A DNA stretch of 25,726 nucleotides. Origin: an archaeon (lineage in GTDB: Archaea; Nanobdellota; Nanobdellia; Pacearchaeales; GW2011-AR1). Both the position numbers and the translations under genes were made by a program. Positions 1-7,695 of this stretch are shown here, one piece after another (the first letter of the stretch is position 1; the number at the start of each line of letters is the position of its first letter). The stretch spans positions 1-25,726 of the forward strand of contig DAHVOT010000003.1 of NCBI GenBank assembly GCA_027318675.1, in the 5' to 3' direction. The notes beneath the pieces were generated by a model that saw nothing but the letters and a program-made list of their open reading frames with translations, did not search any database and was not told the origin of the DNA.

Positions 1-1
1 C

Positions 2-556
2 TACACTACTTACCCTAAAGCAAACAGTTTTGCAGATGGAACATTTTTAGTTCAGTTCAAAGAAGCTAATCCAAAGAAAGTTACATTATATTATGGAACT
101 GACAAAGCTAATGTGGATTTAAAGAAATGTTATTATGCTATGAGTAAACAGAATTGTGAAGTTGAAGTTGATTTAAAGAAATATCATGGGCAAACAATAG
201 GATATTACTTTGAAATAGAAGATATTGCAGGCAATAAATACAGTTCAAGAAACACTCTTGTTAAAGTAGACACAAAGGCTCCTGTAGTTAATAATCCAAA
301 TTCATTTTTCAAAATAACAAACAATAGATATGTTGAATTTAATATAAGTGTAAATGAAGAAAATCTATACAAGATAACTTCAACAAACATGAATAATCCA
401 AGAGCCTCTGCAACAACAATGTGTACAAGATTAACTAACGGTTATTGTTATAAAAAACAATCATTTACTAAAGGAAATTATTCATTATCAATAGAAATAT
501 CAGACAAAGCAGGACATATAATTGCAGTCCCTGCGACATTCACTATTAACTATTAA
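2..556 (+). CDS. Secreted Ig-like surface protein, C-terminal part (5' end outside window)
   Basis: The reading frame is open from the first bases of the window and stops at the TAA at 554-556, so only about 184 C-terminal residues are visible. A GTG at 113 could be taken as a start, but the upstream codons are open and read as the same kind of sequence, so I treat the gene as truncated by the window edge. The visible part looks like two beta-sandwich modules. The first ends in an aromatic-rich strand with the pattern IEDIAGNKYS, and the linker VKVDTKAPVV is typical of tandem bacterial and archaeal Ig-like repeats. The second ends in IEISDKAGH. Several Cys residues could form disulfides. There is no C-terminal membrane segment. 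An extracellular structural or adhesive role is inferred; the exact family is not recognised. Confidence 0.75.
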   Translation, partial: YTTYPKANSFADGTFLVQFKEANPKKVTLYYGTDKANVDLKKCYYAMSKQNCEVEVDLKKYHGQTIGYYFEIEDIAGNKYSSRNTLVKVDTKAPVVNNPNSFFKITNNRYVEFNISVNEENLYKITSTNMNNPRASATTMCTRLTNGYCYKKQSFTKGNYSLSIEISDKAGHIIAVPATFTINY

Positions 557-600
557 CTTAACTAGTATTAAGTGTATTTGAGAAAGTGAATAAGTTTGAA

Positions 601-607
601 GGGGTGA
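601..607 (+). promoter_or_regulatory. Shine-Dalgarno-like GGGGTGA
   Basis: GGGGTGA lies 4 bases before an ATG at 612 that opens only a 23-codon frame, and 17 bases before the ATG at 625 used by the long Cys-rich gene. The spacing fits 612 better than 625, which makes the true start of the long gene uncertain. Confidence 0.5.
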
Positions 608-624
608 AAAAATGAGTGTAAAAA

Positions 625-3600
625 ATGGTGCAAAAAGGGAACAAAAAAAGGGCATGGAAAACATTAGTCTTAACTGTTGTTAGTGTTTTTGCATTAATAT
701 TCATCTTAAACTTTACAAGTGCAATTGTTTCTGGATGTAATCTTGAAATAACCAAATGTGCAGATAAAACAAATGTTAAGCCAGGAGATGTTGTTCTTTA
801 CACATTGAAATATGAAAACAAAGGAACAGGTGTATGTACTGGTGGAGGAGTTGAGATAAAAGATGTCTTGGATATGAACTTACAGTATCTTAATTACACA
901 ACACATCTAATAAATGATACAGATTCTGAAGGCATAAGTTTTGGACATGAAGCTCATAGTCTAGTTGGATTCAATGAATTAACAAACACTTTAACCTGGA
1001 ATGCTCATGTTGTTTCTCCAGGAGAAATTGGAAGAATTTTATTAAGAGTTAAAATTTTAGAACCAGAAACATGCGGAGATTTTGAAATACCTAATTATTT
1101 CAAGGCATGGAGTAATGAAGAATCCTGGAAAACAAGCAATACTTACAAATTACTTGTGGATTATGATTGCCCAAGATGTGGAGATGGAAAAATAAATCAA
1201 GCAAATGAAACTTGTGATGATGGAAATTTAAATAATAATGATGGGTGTTCAGATAAATGTAAACTTGAATTCTGCGGAGATGGAATAAAACAATCAGGAG
1301 AAGAATGTGATGATAAAAATAATGTAAATGGAGATGGATGTTCAGCGCAATGCACAATTGAAGAAGAAGAACATTATTGCGGGGACGGAATAATAGATGA
1401 AGGAGAAGAATGTGATGATAAAAATAATGTAAATGGAGATGGATGTTCAGCTGAGTGTGAGACTGAATTTGAAGAATGTCAATATAATATTTCTATAAGA
1501 AAAAATTATGCAAATTCTTTTGGAACAGGAATTGCAATAAACAGCAGCGACACTTTTAATTGGGTTTCAGGAAATCCTGCTCCTTTAAGTAAAGGAATAC
1601 ACAAGATTAGATATTATGTTGATAATCTAGAAGAAGAAAACAACAATGCAAGTATAACTGTAAGATTAGATTCAAATATTATAACAAGCTATTATTATGA
1701 TGTTGATGTTTATCATTTCAAGACTTTGAATTTAGATACTTCAAATTTAGAATGTAATTCACTACATAATATTTCAGTATTGGTTGTAAGCGAGAAGAAT
1801 GGAATATGCGCTGAGGATAATGCATGCGATAATTATGCTTCTAGAACAATAAAGATTGACTGTGAAGAAGAACACTATTGTGGAGATGGAATAATAGATG
1901 AAGGAGAAGAATGTGATTTAGGAAGTTTAAATAATGGAAAAATTTGTGTGGCTCCCTATGATGGAACATGCACTTATTGTTCAGACAAATGTGAAGAAAT
2001 AACCTTAAGTGATGGATATTGCGGAGATGGAATAATTCAGAAACCCCAAGAAGAATGTGATGATGGAAATGATGATAATGGAGATGGATGTTCTTCAACT
2101 TGTCAGGAAGAAGAACAAGAAGAATGTATAGAAGATTTATCTGTAAGGTATTCTTATTTGAATTCCTATGGAACAGGAATTGCATTAGGATATGAAAATG
2201 GAACTTGGATTTCTTCAGTAACTCCAACAATCCCTAAAGGAATGTATAAAGTAAGATATTATATTGATAACAATGTTATAAACACAACAAATAATGCCAG
2301 TATAAATTTTGAAGTCGGTTCAATTGTTCTTGCAGATTATAATTATTTAATAAGCAAGTTCCATTCCAAGACACTAATACTTAATACAAACCTATTACAA
2401 TGTAATACAAGATATACTCTATCTTTAGATGTTGTAAGTCAGCATAATCCTCTTTGTACTGAAGACAATGATGAAGACAATGATGCAAGCAGAAGCTTTT
2501 ATTTAATATGTACAGAAGAACCAAGATGCGGAGATGGAAATATTGATGCAGGAGAAGAATGTGATGACGGCAACACAGATAATAATGATGGATGTTCTGC
2601 TGAATGTCAAATTGAACAAGAACCTCCAAGATGTGGGGATGGAATTGTGAATCAAATAACAGAACAATGTGATGACAATAACAATGTAAATAATGATGGA
2701 TGCTCTTCAATTTGCAAACTTGAATTTTGTGGAGATGGAATAAAACAATCAGGAGAAGAATGTGATGATGGAAATCTGGTTAATGGAGATAAATGTTCAA
2801 GTGAATGTGAAATAGAACATGAATTACCTAGATGTGGAGATGGAATTTTAAATCAAGCAAATGAGACTTGTGACGACGGTAATTTAGATAATAATGATGG
2901 ATGCTCTTCAATTTGTAAAATAGAATATTGCGGAGACGGAATAAAACAAACAACTGAGCAATGTGATGATGCAGATAATGATAATTTTGATTCATGTAGA
3001 AATAATTGCGTTCTTTCTTATTGTGGAGATGGTATAAAAGATAAAATAGAATATTGCGACGACGGAAATAAAATTTCTGGAGATGGATGCTCAAAGACAT
3101 GCAGATTTGAATGTCCAAATGGAATATGCACACCTAATGTAACTATTGAATTGTTTCCTCCAATAGTTTGGCAGTGCGATAACAGGATAGTTTACGACGA
3201 TGCTACAAGACCAGGTAGAATAACTCTAGATGGTGAAGAAATGACTGAGAGAATAAACAATTATGCTTTTGAAGGGGAACAAATCAAATGGAAAGTCCTT
3301 GTAATGGACAAGAACGGTATTGACAAAGTTAAAGATGTTTATGTTACTGTAGATGAAAATATTGAGGCTAATTGTAAAAGATTATATGGTAACCAGATGG
3401 ATCCTACATGTAATGCAAGAATCCTCGAGGAGAAATTAACAAGTTTCAATTCAAAAACAATGGCATATTATGAATGTACTTTAACTGTTGAAACCTCTGA
3501 TTCAATGTATGGACAGTCTGAAATAACTGTTGAAGCAGAAGATTTGAGTGGAGAAAAAGGGCAGATGGATGAAACAGAGGTATGGTTCCTTAATCCTATT

Positions 3601-4098
3601 GTATCCTTAAATGTTGAGGGAGGAGTTATGTTCAACCAATTAATACCAGGAACAATGGAATATTCAATGCCAGTTATACTTACAAATGATGCAGACAAAG
3701 ATTCTGGAGTATTATTAGATGTATTTGTATCTGGAACAAATTTTTATGATTCTTCAAGTTCAGGAGCTAAATGTCCAACTACAAATCAATTAAACTTGAA
3801 AAATTTCGCATATTATGCTGTCAACGGAGAATATTCCACCGTCGAGGATATGGAAGTTGGAAGAACTTGTGACGACGAGGGATATTGTGGTGTAAACTAT
3901 GGTTTAGAGTTCCATAATCCTTATAAATTCTACAATAGGAATGAAATACTACAGGTGCAAAAAGTGGGTCCGTATTACACTGGAAACTTACTTTCGCCTG
4001 GATCAGATATGACACTCACATTCAGAGTAAATGTCCCTGAACCTTGCAATGGCAACTTCAACTCAGGAAATATTTATTTCTGGGCTGAGGCAGTTTAA
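625..4098 (+). CDS. Secreted Cys-rich protein: DUF11-like domain, 11 DUF4215-type repeats, shared C-terminal domain
   Basis: This 1157-aa protein starts with a basic n-region and a hydrophobic core (residues about 10-37), read as a signal peptide. Residues about 38-183 resemble a DUF11-type beta domain (pattern VKPGDVVLYTLKYENKG). I count 11 copies of the Cys-rich repeat with core CGDG...ExCDDGN...GDGCSxxC, as in the myxococcal-type DUF4215 disulfide repeat: three at about 185-282, two at 417-500 (the first a longer variant) and six at 635-830. Two related modules of about 130 residues (283-413 and 501-633) sit between repeat blocks. Residues about 840-1157 form a domain shared with the next gene and ending in YFWAEAV. 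No C-terminal anchor is visible. The Asp/Asn-rich loops could bind calcium. An adhesin or envelope role is inferred. The start is uncertain because a good ribosome site and ATG at 612 are in another frame. Confidence 0.85.
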   Translation: MVQKGNKKRAWKTLVLTVVSVFALIFILNFTSAIVSGCNLEITKCADKTNVKPGDVVLYTLKYENKGTGVCTGGGVEIKDVLDMNLQYLNYTTHLINDTDSEGISFGHEAHSLVGFNELTNTLTWNAHVVSPGEIGRILLRVKILEPETCGDFEIPNYFKAWSNEESWKTSNTYKLLVDYDCPRCGDGKINQANETCDDGNLNNNDGCSDKCKLEFCGDGIKQSGEECDDKNNVNGDGCSAQCTIEEEEHYCGDGIIDEGEECDDKNNVNGDGCSAECETEFEECQYNISIRKNYANSFGTGIAINSSDTFNWVSGNPAPLSKGIHKIRYYVDNLEEENNNASITVRLDSNIITSYYYDVDVYHFKTLNLDTSNLECNSLHNISVLVVSEKNGICAEDNACDNYASRTIKIDCEEEHYCGDGIIDEGEECDLGSLNNGKICVAPYDGTCTYCSDKCEEITLSDGYCGDGIIQKPQEECDDGNDDNGDGCSSTCQEEEQEECIEDLSVRYSYLNSYGTGIALGYENGTWISSVTPTIPKGMYKVRYYIDNNVINTTNNASINFEVGSIVLADYNYLISKFHSKTLILNTNLLQCNTRYTLSLDVVSQHNPLCTEDNDEDNDASRSFYLICTEEPRCGDGNIDAGEECDDGNTDNNDGCSAECQIEQEPPRCGDGIVNQITEQCDDNNNVNNDGCSSICKLEFCGDGIKQSGEECDDGNLVNGDKCSSECEIEHELPRCGDGILNQANETCDDGNLDNNDGCSSICKIEYCGDGIKQTTEQCDDADNDNFDSCRNNCVLSYCGDGIKDKIEYCDDGNKISGDGCSKTCRFECPNGICTPNVTIELFPPIVWQCDNRIVYDDATRPGRITLDGEEMTERINNYAFEGEQIKWKVLVMDKNGIDKVKDVYVTVDENIEANCKRLYGNQMDPTCNARILEEKLTSFNSKTMAYYECTLTVETSDSMYGQSEITVEAEDLSGEKGQMDETEVWFLNPIVSLNVEGGVMFNQLIPGTMEYSMPVILTNDADKDSGVLLDVFVSGTNFYDSSSSGAKCPTTNQLNLKNFAYYAVNGEYSTVEDMEVGRTCDDEGYCGVNYGLEFHNPYKFYNRNEILQVQKVGPYYTGNLLSPGSDMTLTFRVNVPEPCNGNFNSGNIYFWAEAV

Positions 4099-4100
4099 CG

Positions 4101-4123
4101 GGATTTAGAAAATCCTACGATGG
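4101..4123 (+). other. Intergenic hairpin followed by CCTACGATGG
   Basis: Two bases after the stop of the 1157-aa gene, GGATTT (4101-4106) and AAATCC (4110-4115) can pair around the loop AGA, followed by TACGATGG. The ATG at 4120 opens a six-codon frame (MAKKKK) ending at 4140. The same layout, with a longer stem, is found after the first platform-protein gene at 22953, which suggests a shared element rather than chance. Confidence 0.45.
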
Positions 4124-4154
4124 CAAAAAAGAAAAAATAAAACAAAAAAAGAAA

Positions 4155-6005
4155 ATGAAAACAACAAACAACAAAACAAAGGGAATGATGTTAGCATTCT
4201 TTGTATTAACACTTAGTATGTTTACTTTTGCAAGTGCATCTTTAATTTATAATGATGCTACAAAATATTCAACTTCATCTCACACTTATGATATCCCAGA
4301 TTCTTCTGTTGGATATGCAACAATTAATGTTAAGGGAGCAGACCAAAATCAATATGCAACTTTAACTTTTAATTATCAAAGTGGAACAAAGTATACTACT
4401 CCATTTCAAAATGCTATTTACACCGAATGGTTGCAAATGACTTTTGTTAATCCTAACACTAATTTACAAGTTACAAGTATAACATTAAATGGTGGTAATG
4501 CAATATACACAAAAGAATTTTATGCTTATAGCGATGTATTAAGCAACGGTGGAAGTGGAGAGAATGGAGAAGGAAGTGTTTCATGTCCAACTGACACAAA
4601 GAAATGTGCAGATGGTTCATATGTTACAAGAAATCCTTCGTTAAATTGTGCATTCAATTTCTGCCCTGAAGAAAAATTCTGCGGAGATGGAAATATTGGA
4701 GAAGGTGAAGAATGTGATGCAGGTGAAAACAATGGAATAATATGTTCTGCAGGTTATGGTTCTTCATGTACTTATTGTTCGAGTCAATGTGAAACAACAA
4801 GGGTGGTTGGAGAATATTGTGGAGATGGAATGTTAAATTCAATGTATGAAAGATGCGATGATGGTAACAGTATAAACAATGATAAATGTACAAACGAATG
4901 TAAAAAAGCATTTGAAGTTATTGTTGAAGACTTTGAACCATTAGTCTGGCAGTGTGATAGTAGAGTTGTTTATGATGATGCAACTGAACCAGGAAGATTA
5001 TCTATGGATGGTCAACCAATGATTGAAAGAATAAACAATTATGCTTTTGAAGGGGAACAGATAAAATGGAGAGTTCTTGTTATGGATAAAAATGGAATTG
5101 AAAAAGTCAAGGATGTTTATGTAACTGTTGATGGAAATATGGAAGCAACCTGTGATAGATTAGATGGATATACTTACACCCCAAATAATAATATTGTTGG
5201 TGAAATCTCTTTGTTTAATTCAGTTGGAGGTTCTATAGGTCTTGGAGATGGAGAAAATGAAAATCCAACTAATGAAGAACCTCAGATAATAAATACAAAT
5301 ATGCTTGACCCTTCATGTAATGCAAGAATATTAGAAGAAAAACTTACAACATTCAATGAAGAGACAATGGCTTACTATGAATGTACTTTAACTGTAGAAA
5401 CCTTTGAATCAATGCAGGGAGAAGTTGAAGTATTAGTTGAGGCTGAAGATTTAGATGGTATTCTTGGAAAAATGAAGGAAGTTGAATATTGGTGGTTTAA
5501 TCCAGTTATACAACTTTCAATTGATGGAGAAGCAGCATTTGACGAAGTTAGGCCTGGAACAAGTGCATATTCACAAAGAGTGATAATAGGAAATGATGCT
5601 GAATACGGTTCAGGAGTTTTATTGGATATGTTTATATCAGGAACAGACTTTTATGATTCATCAAGCTCAGGAGCTAAATGTCCAAATACAAACAAGTTGG
5701 ATTTAAGCAATTTCGGATATTATGCTACAAATGGGGCTTACTCTACAAAGCAAGATATGGAAGTTGGAAGAACTTGTGATGCTGAGGGGTATTGTAGTTT
5801 GAATTATGGAATAGGATTTAATGATCCATTAAAATTCTATGATAGAAATGAAATAATACAAGCAAACGAGAATTATGGATATTATTTTGCTAATATTCTT
5901 TCTCCTGGAGCAGAAATGACTTTAATATTCAGATTGAATTTACCTGAACCTTGTAATGGAGACTTTGATCAAGGCCAGATTTACTTCTGGGGTGAAGCCA
6001 TATAA
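4155..6005 (+). CDS. Secreted Cys-rich protein sharing the C-terminal domain of the upstream neighbour
   Basis: This 616-aa protein has an N-terminal signal peptide (residues about 1-29, ending FASAS). A beta-rich domain of unknown family follows (about 30-130), then a Gly/Ser linker, a short Cys segment, and two DUF4215-like repeats at about 175-250; the first is the long variant also seen in the upstream protein. From about residue 255 to the end it is clearly paralogous to the upstream protein: both contain YDDAT, RINNYAFEGEQIKW, VLVMDKNGI, CNARILEEKL and a C-terminal IYFWxEA. An insertion of about 40 residues rich in Asn, Gly and Glu (about 336-378) is absent from the paralogue. The spacer to the upstream gene is short, so co-transcription is likely. 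The function is unknown; a cell-surface role is inferred from the signal peptide and disulfide-type repeats. Confidence 0.85.
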   Translation: MKTTNNKTKGMMLAFFVLTLSMFTFASASLIYNDATKYSTSSHTYDIPDSSVGYATINVKGADQNQYATLTFNYQSGTKYTTPFQNAIYTEWLQMTFVNPNTNLQVTSITLNGGNAIYTKEFYAYSDVLSNGGSGENGEGSVSCPTDTKKCADGSYVTRNPSLNCAFNFCPEEKFCGDGNIGEGEECDAGENNGIICSAGYGSSCTYCSSQCETTRVVGEYCGDGMLNSMYERCDDGNSINNDKCTNECKKAFEVIVEDFEPLVWQCDSRVVYDDATEPGRLSMDGQPMIERINNYAFEGEQIKWRVLVMDKNGIEKVKDVYVTVDGNMEATCDRLDGYTYTPNNNIVGEISLFNSVGGSIGLGDGENENPTNEEPQIINTNMLDPSCNARILEEKLTTFNEETMAYYECTLTVETFESMQGEVEVLVEAEDLDGILGKMKEVEYWWFNPVIQLSIDGEAAFDEVRPGTSAYSQRVIIGNDAEYGSGVLLDMFISGTDFYDSSSSGAKCPNTNKLDLSNFGYYATNGAYSTKQDMEVGRTCDAEGYCSLNYGIGFNDPLKFYDRNEIIQANENYGYYFANILSPGAEMTLIFRLNLPEPCNGDFDQGQIYFWGEAI

Positions 6006-6045
6006 TTAAAAGTTGGATAAATTTAGTTTTATTAAAAATAGTAAT

Positions 6046-6054
6046 ATTTATATA
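6046..6054 (+). promoter_or_regulatory. TATA box for the 299-aa membrane protein gene
   Basis: ATTTATATA lies about 40 bases before the ATG at 6093. With the usual archaeal spacing, transcription would begin near 6078, leaving a short leader that carries the purine-rich ribosome site GAGAGGA at 6084-6090. Confidence 0.5.
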
Positions 6055-6092
6055 ACAATTTTGATTAAATTTAATGTATAAAAGAGAGGAAA

Positions 6093-6992
6093 ATGGCAAA
6101 ACAAAAAAAAGAGAGTGAAAAGAAGTTTACATTTAGTAGTTTATTCCAGAAAAGTGTTGATGATTATAAAAGTAATTTTAAACCAATATTAAAGCTTGTT
6201 TTAATTTTCTCTGGTATACTACTTTTAGTTTCAATGTTATTTCAGGTAATTTCTTATATATCTAATGAAACTGTTTTTCAAATAGCTTCTAATCCTGATT
6301 TAATTGAACAATACAATACAGGGCTAATAACTTTCCCATTGTATTATTCTATTAGCAATGTTATTTTAAGCTTAATCTCTTTTTTCCTTACTCTATTTGT
6401 AAGTGCAAGTTTAATTTCAGTTTCAGTTAAAAAATCTAAATTTTCATATAAAGACCTTTTTGAGAGAGGCAAATCAAAATACTGGAAATACTTTGGTCTT
6501 TCAATTGTAACAGGAATATTCATTTTACTTTTAACTCTTTTATTAATAATACCTGGTATAATCTTTGGGGTTTACTGGGCTTTTGTAGCTTATGTATTCT
6601 TTGATAAAGATAAGAAAATAATGGATTCTCTTAAAGAAAGCAGAAAGATTGTAAAGGGAAGATGGTGGAAGACATTTGGGTATATTTTGCTTTTCGGACT
6701 TATCAGTCTTCTTATAATGATTGTGGCTTCAGTTGTTGAGTTGCCAACTTACTTGATAATGATGGCTAACATCTTTTCCTCTACAGATATCTCTCTAGCA
6801 GTTCTTATTATTTCATCAGTTACAAGCATGATTTATCAATTTTTAGTTGCATTAGTTATTTCTCCTTTATTCATACTTTTCCTTAAGAACTTTTATTTGG
6901 AGATGAAGAAAGGAGTTAAAGAAAGCCCTGAAAAGAAACTGAAAGAAACAAAGAAAAAAGTTAAACCTTCTAAAAAAGGCAAAAAAAGATAA
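6093..6992 (+). CDS. Polytopic membrane protein, possible glycerophosphodiesterase-membrane-domain-like fold
   Basis: The 299-aa product has about six hydrophobic segments (near residues 31-58, 75-108, 131-152, 153-172, 195-215 and 235-270), a basic cytoplasm-like N-terminus and a Lys-rich tail. The segment around residues 165-205, with a pattern like FFDKDKKIMDSLKESRKIVKGRWWKTFGYIL, is typical of the widespread membrane families around the glycerophosphodiester phosphodiesterase membrane domain, where a cytoplasmic loop of the form S.....K..WW...G joins two helices. No catalytic domain is attached. It has its own promoter and a GAGAGGA ribosome site 2 bases before the ATG. The substrate and role are unknown. 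Confidence 0.8.
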   Translation: MAKQKKESEKKFTFSSLFQKSVDDYKSNFKPILKLVLIFSGILLLVSMLFQVISYISNETVFQIASNPDLIEQYNTGLITFPLYYSISNVILSLISFFLTLFVSASLISVSVKKSKFSYKDLFERGKSKYWKYFGLSIVTGIFILLLTLLLIIPGIIFGVYWAFVAYVFFDKDKKIMDSLKESRKIVKGRWWKTFGYILLFGLISLLIMIVASVVELPTYLIMMANIFSSTDISLAVLIISSVTSMIYQFLVALVISPLFILFLKNFYLEMKKGVKESPEKKLKETKKKVKPSKKGKKR

Positions 6993-7044
6993 ATTCATTA
7001 AAAAAAAGTAATAACAAATAATAACTTTCTCGACGACAATAATC

Positions 7045-7053
7045 TTTAAATAG
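7045..7053 (+). promoter_or_regulatory. TATA box for the surface-protein pair at 7076-11703
   Basis: TTTAAATAG centred about 27 bases before the ATG at 7076 predicts a leaderless or nearly leaderless transcript. It is preceded at 7031 by CGACGACAAT, which resembles the CGACGATAAT found before the TATA box of the methyltransferase gene at 13939. Confidence 0.6.
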
Positions 7054-7075
7054 TGTCTTCATTCTAAAGTGTCAC

Positions 7076-7693
7076 ATGATAGATAAAAAAACACTGGTGT
7101 TTGCATTTGCAATTGTAGTTTTAATGACAGGAATCATGATGGTTTCTGCAGTTACTGGTTCTATTGGAAATGGAAAGATGGTATTATATCCAGAAGTTAA
7201 TGGGTGGACAAACACAGTCATACCAAAAACAATACTTGTAAACAATGTTAATGATATACCTGTAAATATAACTCTTAAATTAGATTCAAATGCTTCTGAT
7301 TTTATTGAATTAGTTGATGAAACATTTATTCTTGAAGCAGGTGAGAGTAAAAAAGCTGAAATTGTAATAAAAGTAAAGAAAGAAGGAACTTATGAAGGAA
7401 GGGTTAATGTTTTCTTTAAACCAGTTGAAGGAAACGAAGCAGGAGTTGTTTTATCTTCAACAATTGTAGTTATTGCAAAGAAAGACACTGGATATGAAGA
7501 AGAGGAAGAAGACCCAGAGCAAGGAAATGAAGAGGTTATAAATCCTGAGAACCCTGGAGAACAGACAAAACCTTCAAAATTAATCAAAGTTTGGGGAATA
7601 AGCACATTAATCTTGGTTGTTGTATTATTAATATTACTTTACATTTGGGGTAAGAAGAGGAAAAAAAGTAAAAGAAGAACAAAAAGAAAATAA
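7076..7693 (+). CDS. Single-pass anchored protein with one Ig/NEW3-like extracellular domain
   Basis: The 205-aa product has a signal sequence (residues 1-25, ending MVSA). A beta-sandwich-like ectodomain follows at about 30-135, with the pattern of archaeal domains that discuss non-covalent contacts of stalk proteins (VNDIPVNITLKL, LEAGESKKAEIVI). Next come an acidic Glu/Pro-rich linker, one membrane helix (about 168-190) and a strongly basic 15-residue tail predicted to be cytoplasmic. Its stop codon is 2 bases from the start of the 1335-aa surface protein, so the two are very likely one transcription unit and may act together at the cell surface. A specific function is not recognisable. 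Confidence 0.8.
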   Translation: MIDKKTLVFAFAIVVLMTGIMMVSAVTGSIGNGKMVLYPEVNGWTNTVIPKTILVNNVNDIPVNITLKLDSNASDFIELVDETFILEAGESKKAEIVIKVKKEGTYEGRVNVFFKPVEGNEAGVVLSSTIVVIAKKDTGYEEEEEDPEQGNEEVINPENPGEQTKPSKLIKVWGISTLILVVVLLILLYIWGKKRKKSKRRTKRK

Positions 7694-7695
7694 GA

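Noticed and set aside
113..556. Complete small gene starting at GTG 113
   Set aside because: The frame is open upstream to the window edge with the same amino-acid character, so it is the end of a longer gene.
1100..3133. Several His/Leu-rich - strand reading frames
   Set aside because: They are antisense shadows of the Cys/Asp-rich repeats of the 1157-aa gene; their repeated composition follows from the sense codons.
4120..4140. Six-codon frame MAKKKK as a gene
   Set aside because: Too short to support as a gene; kept only as part of the hairpin element description.
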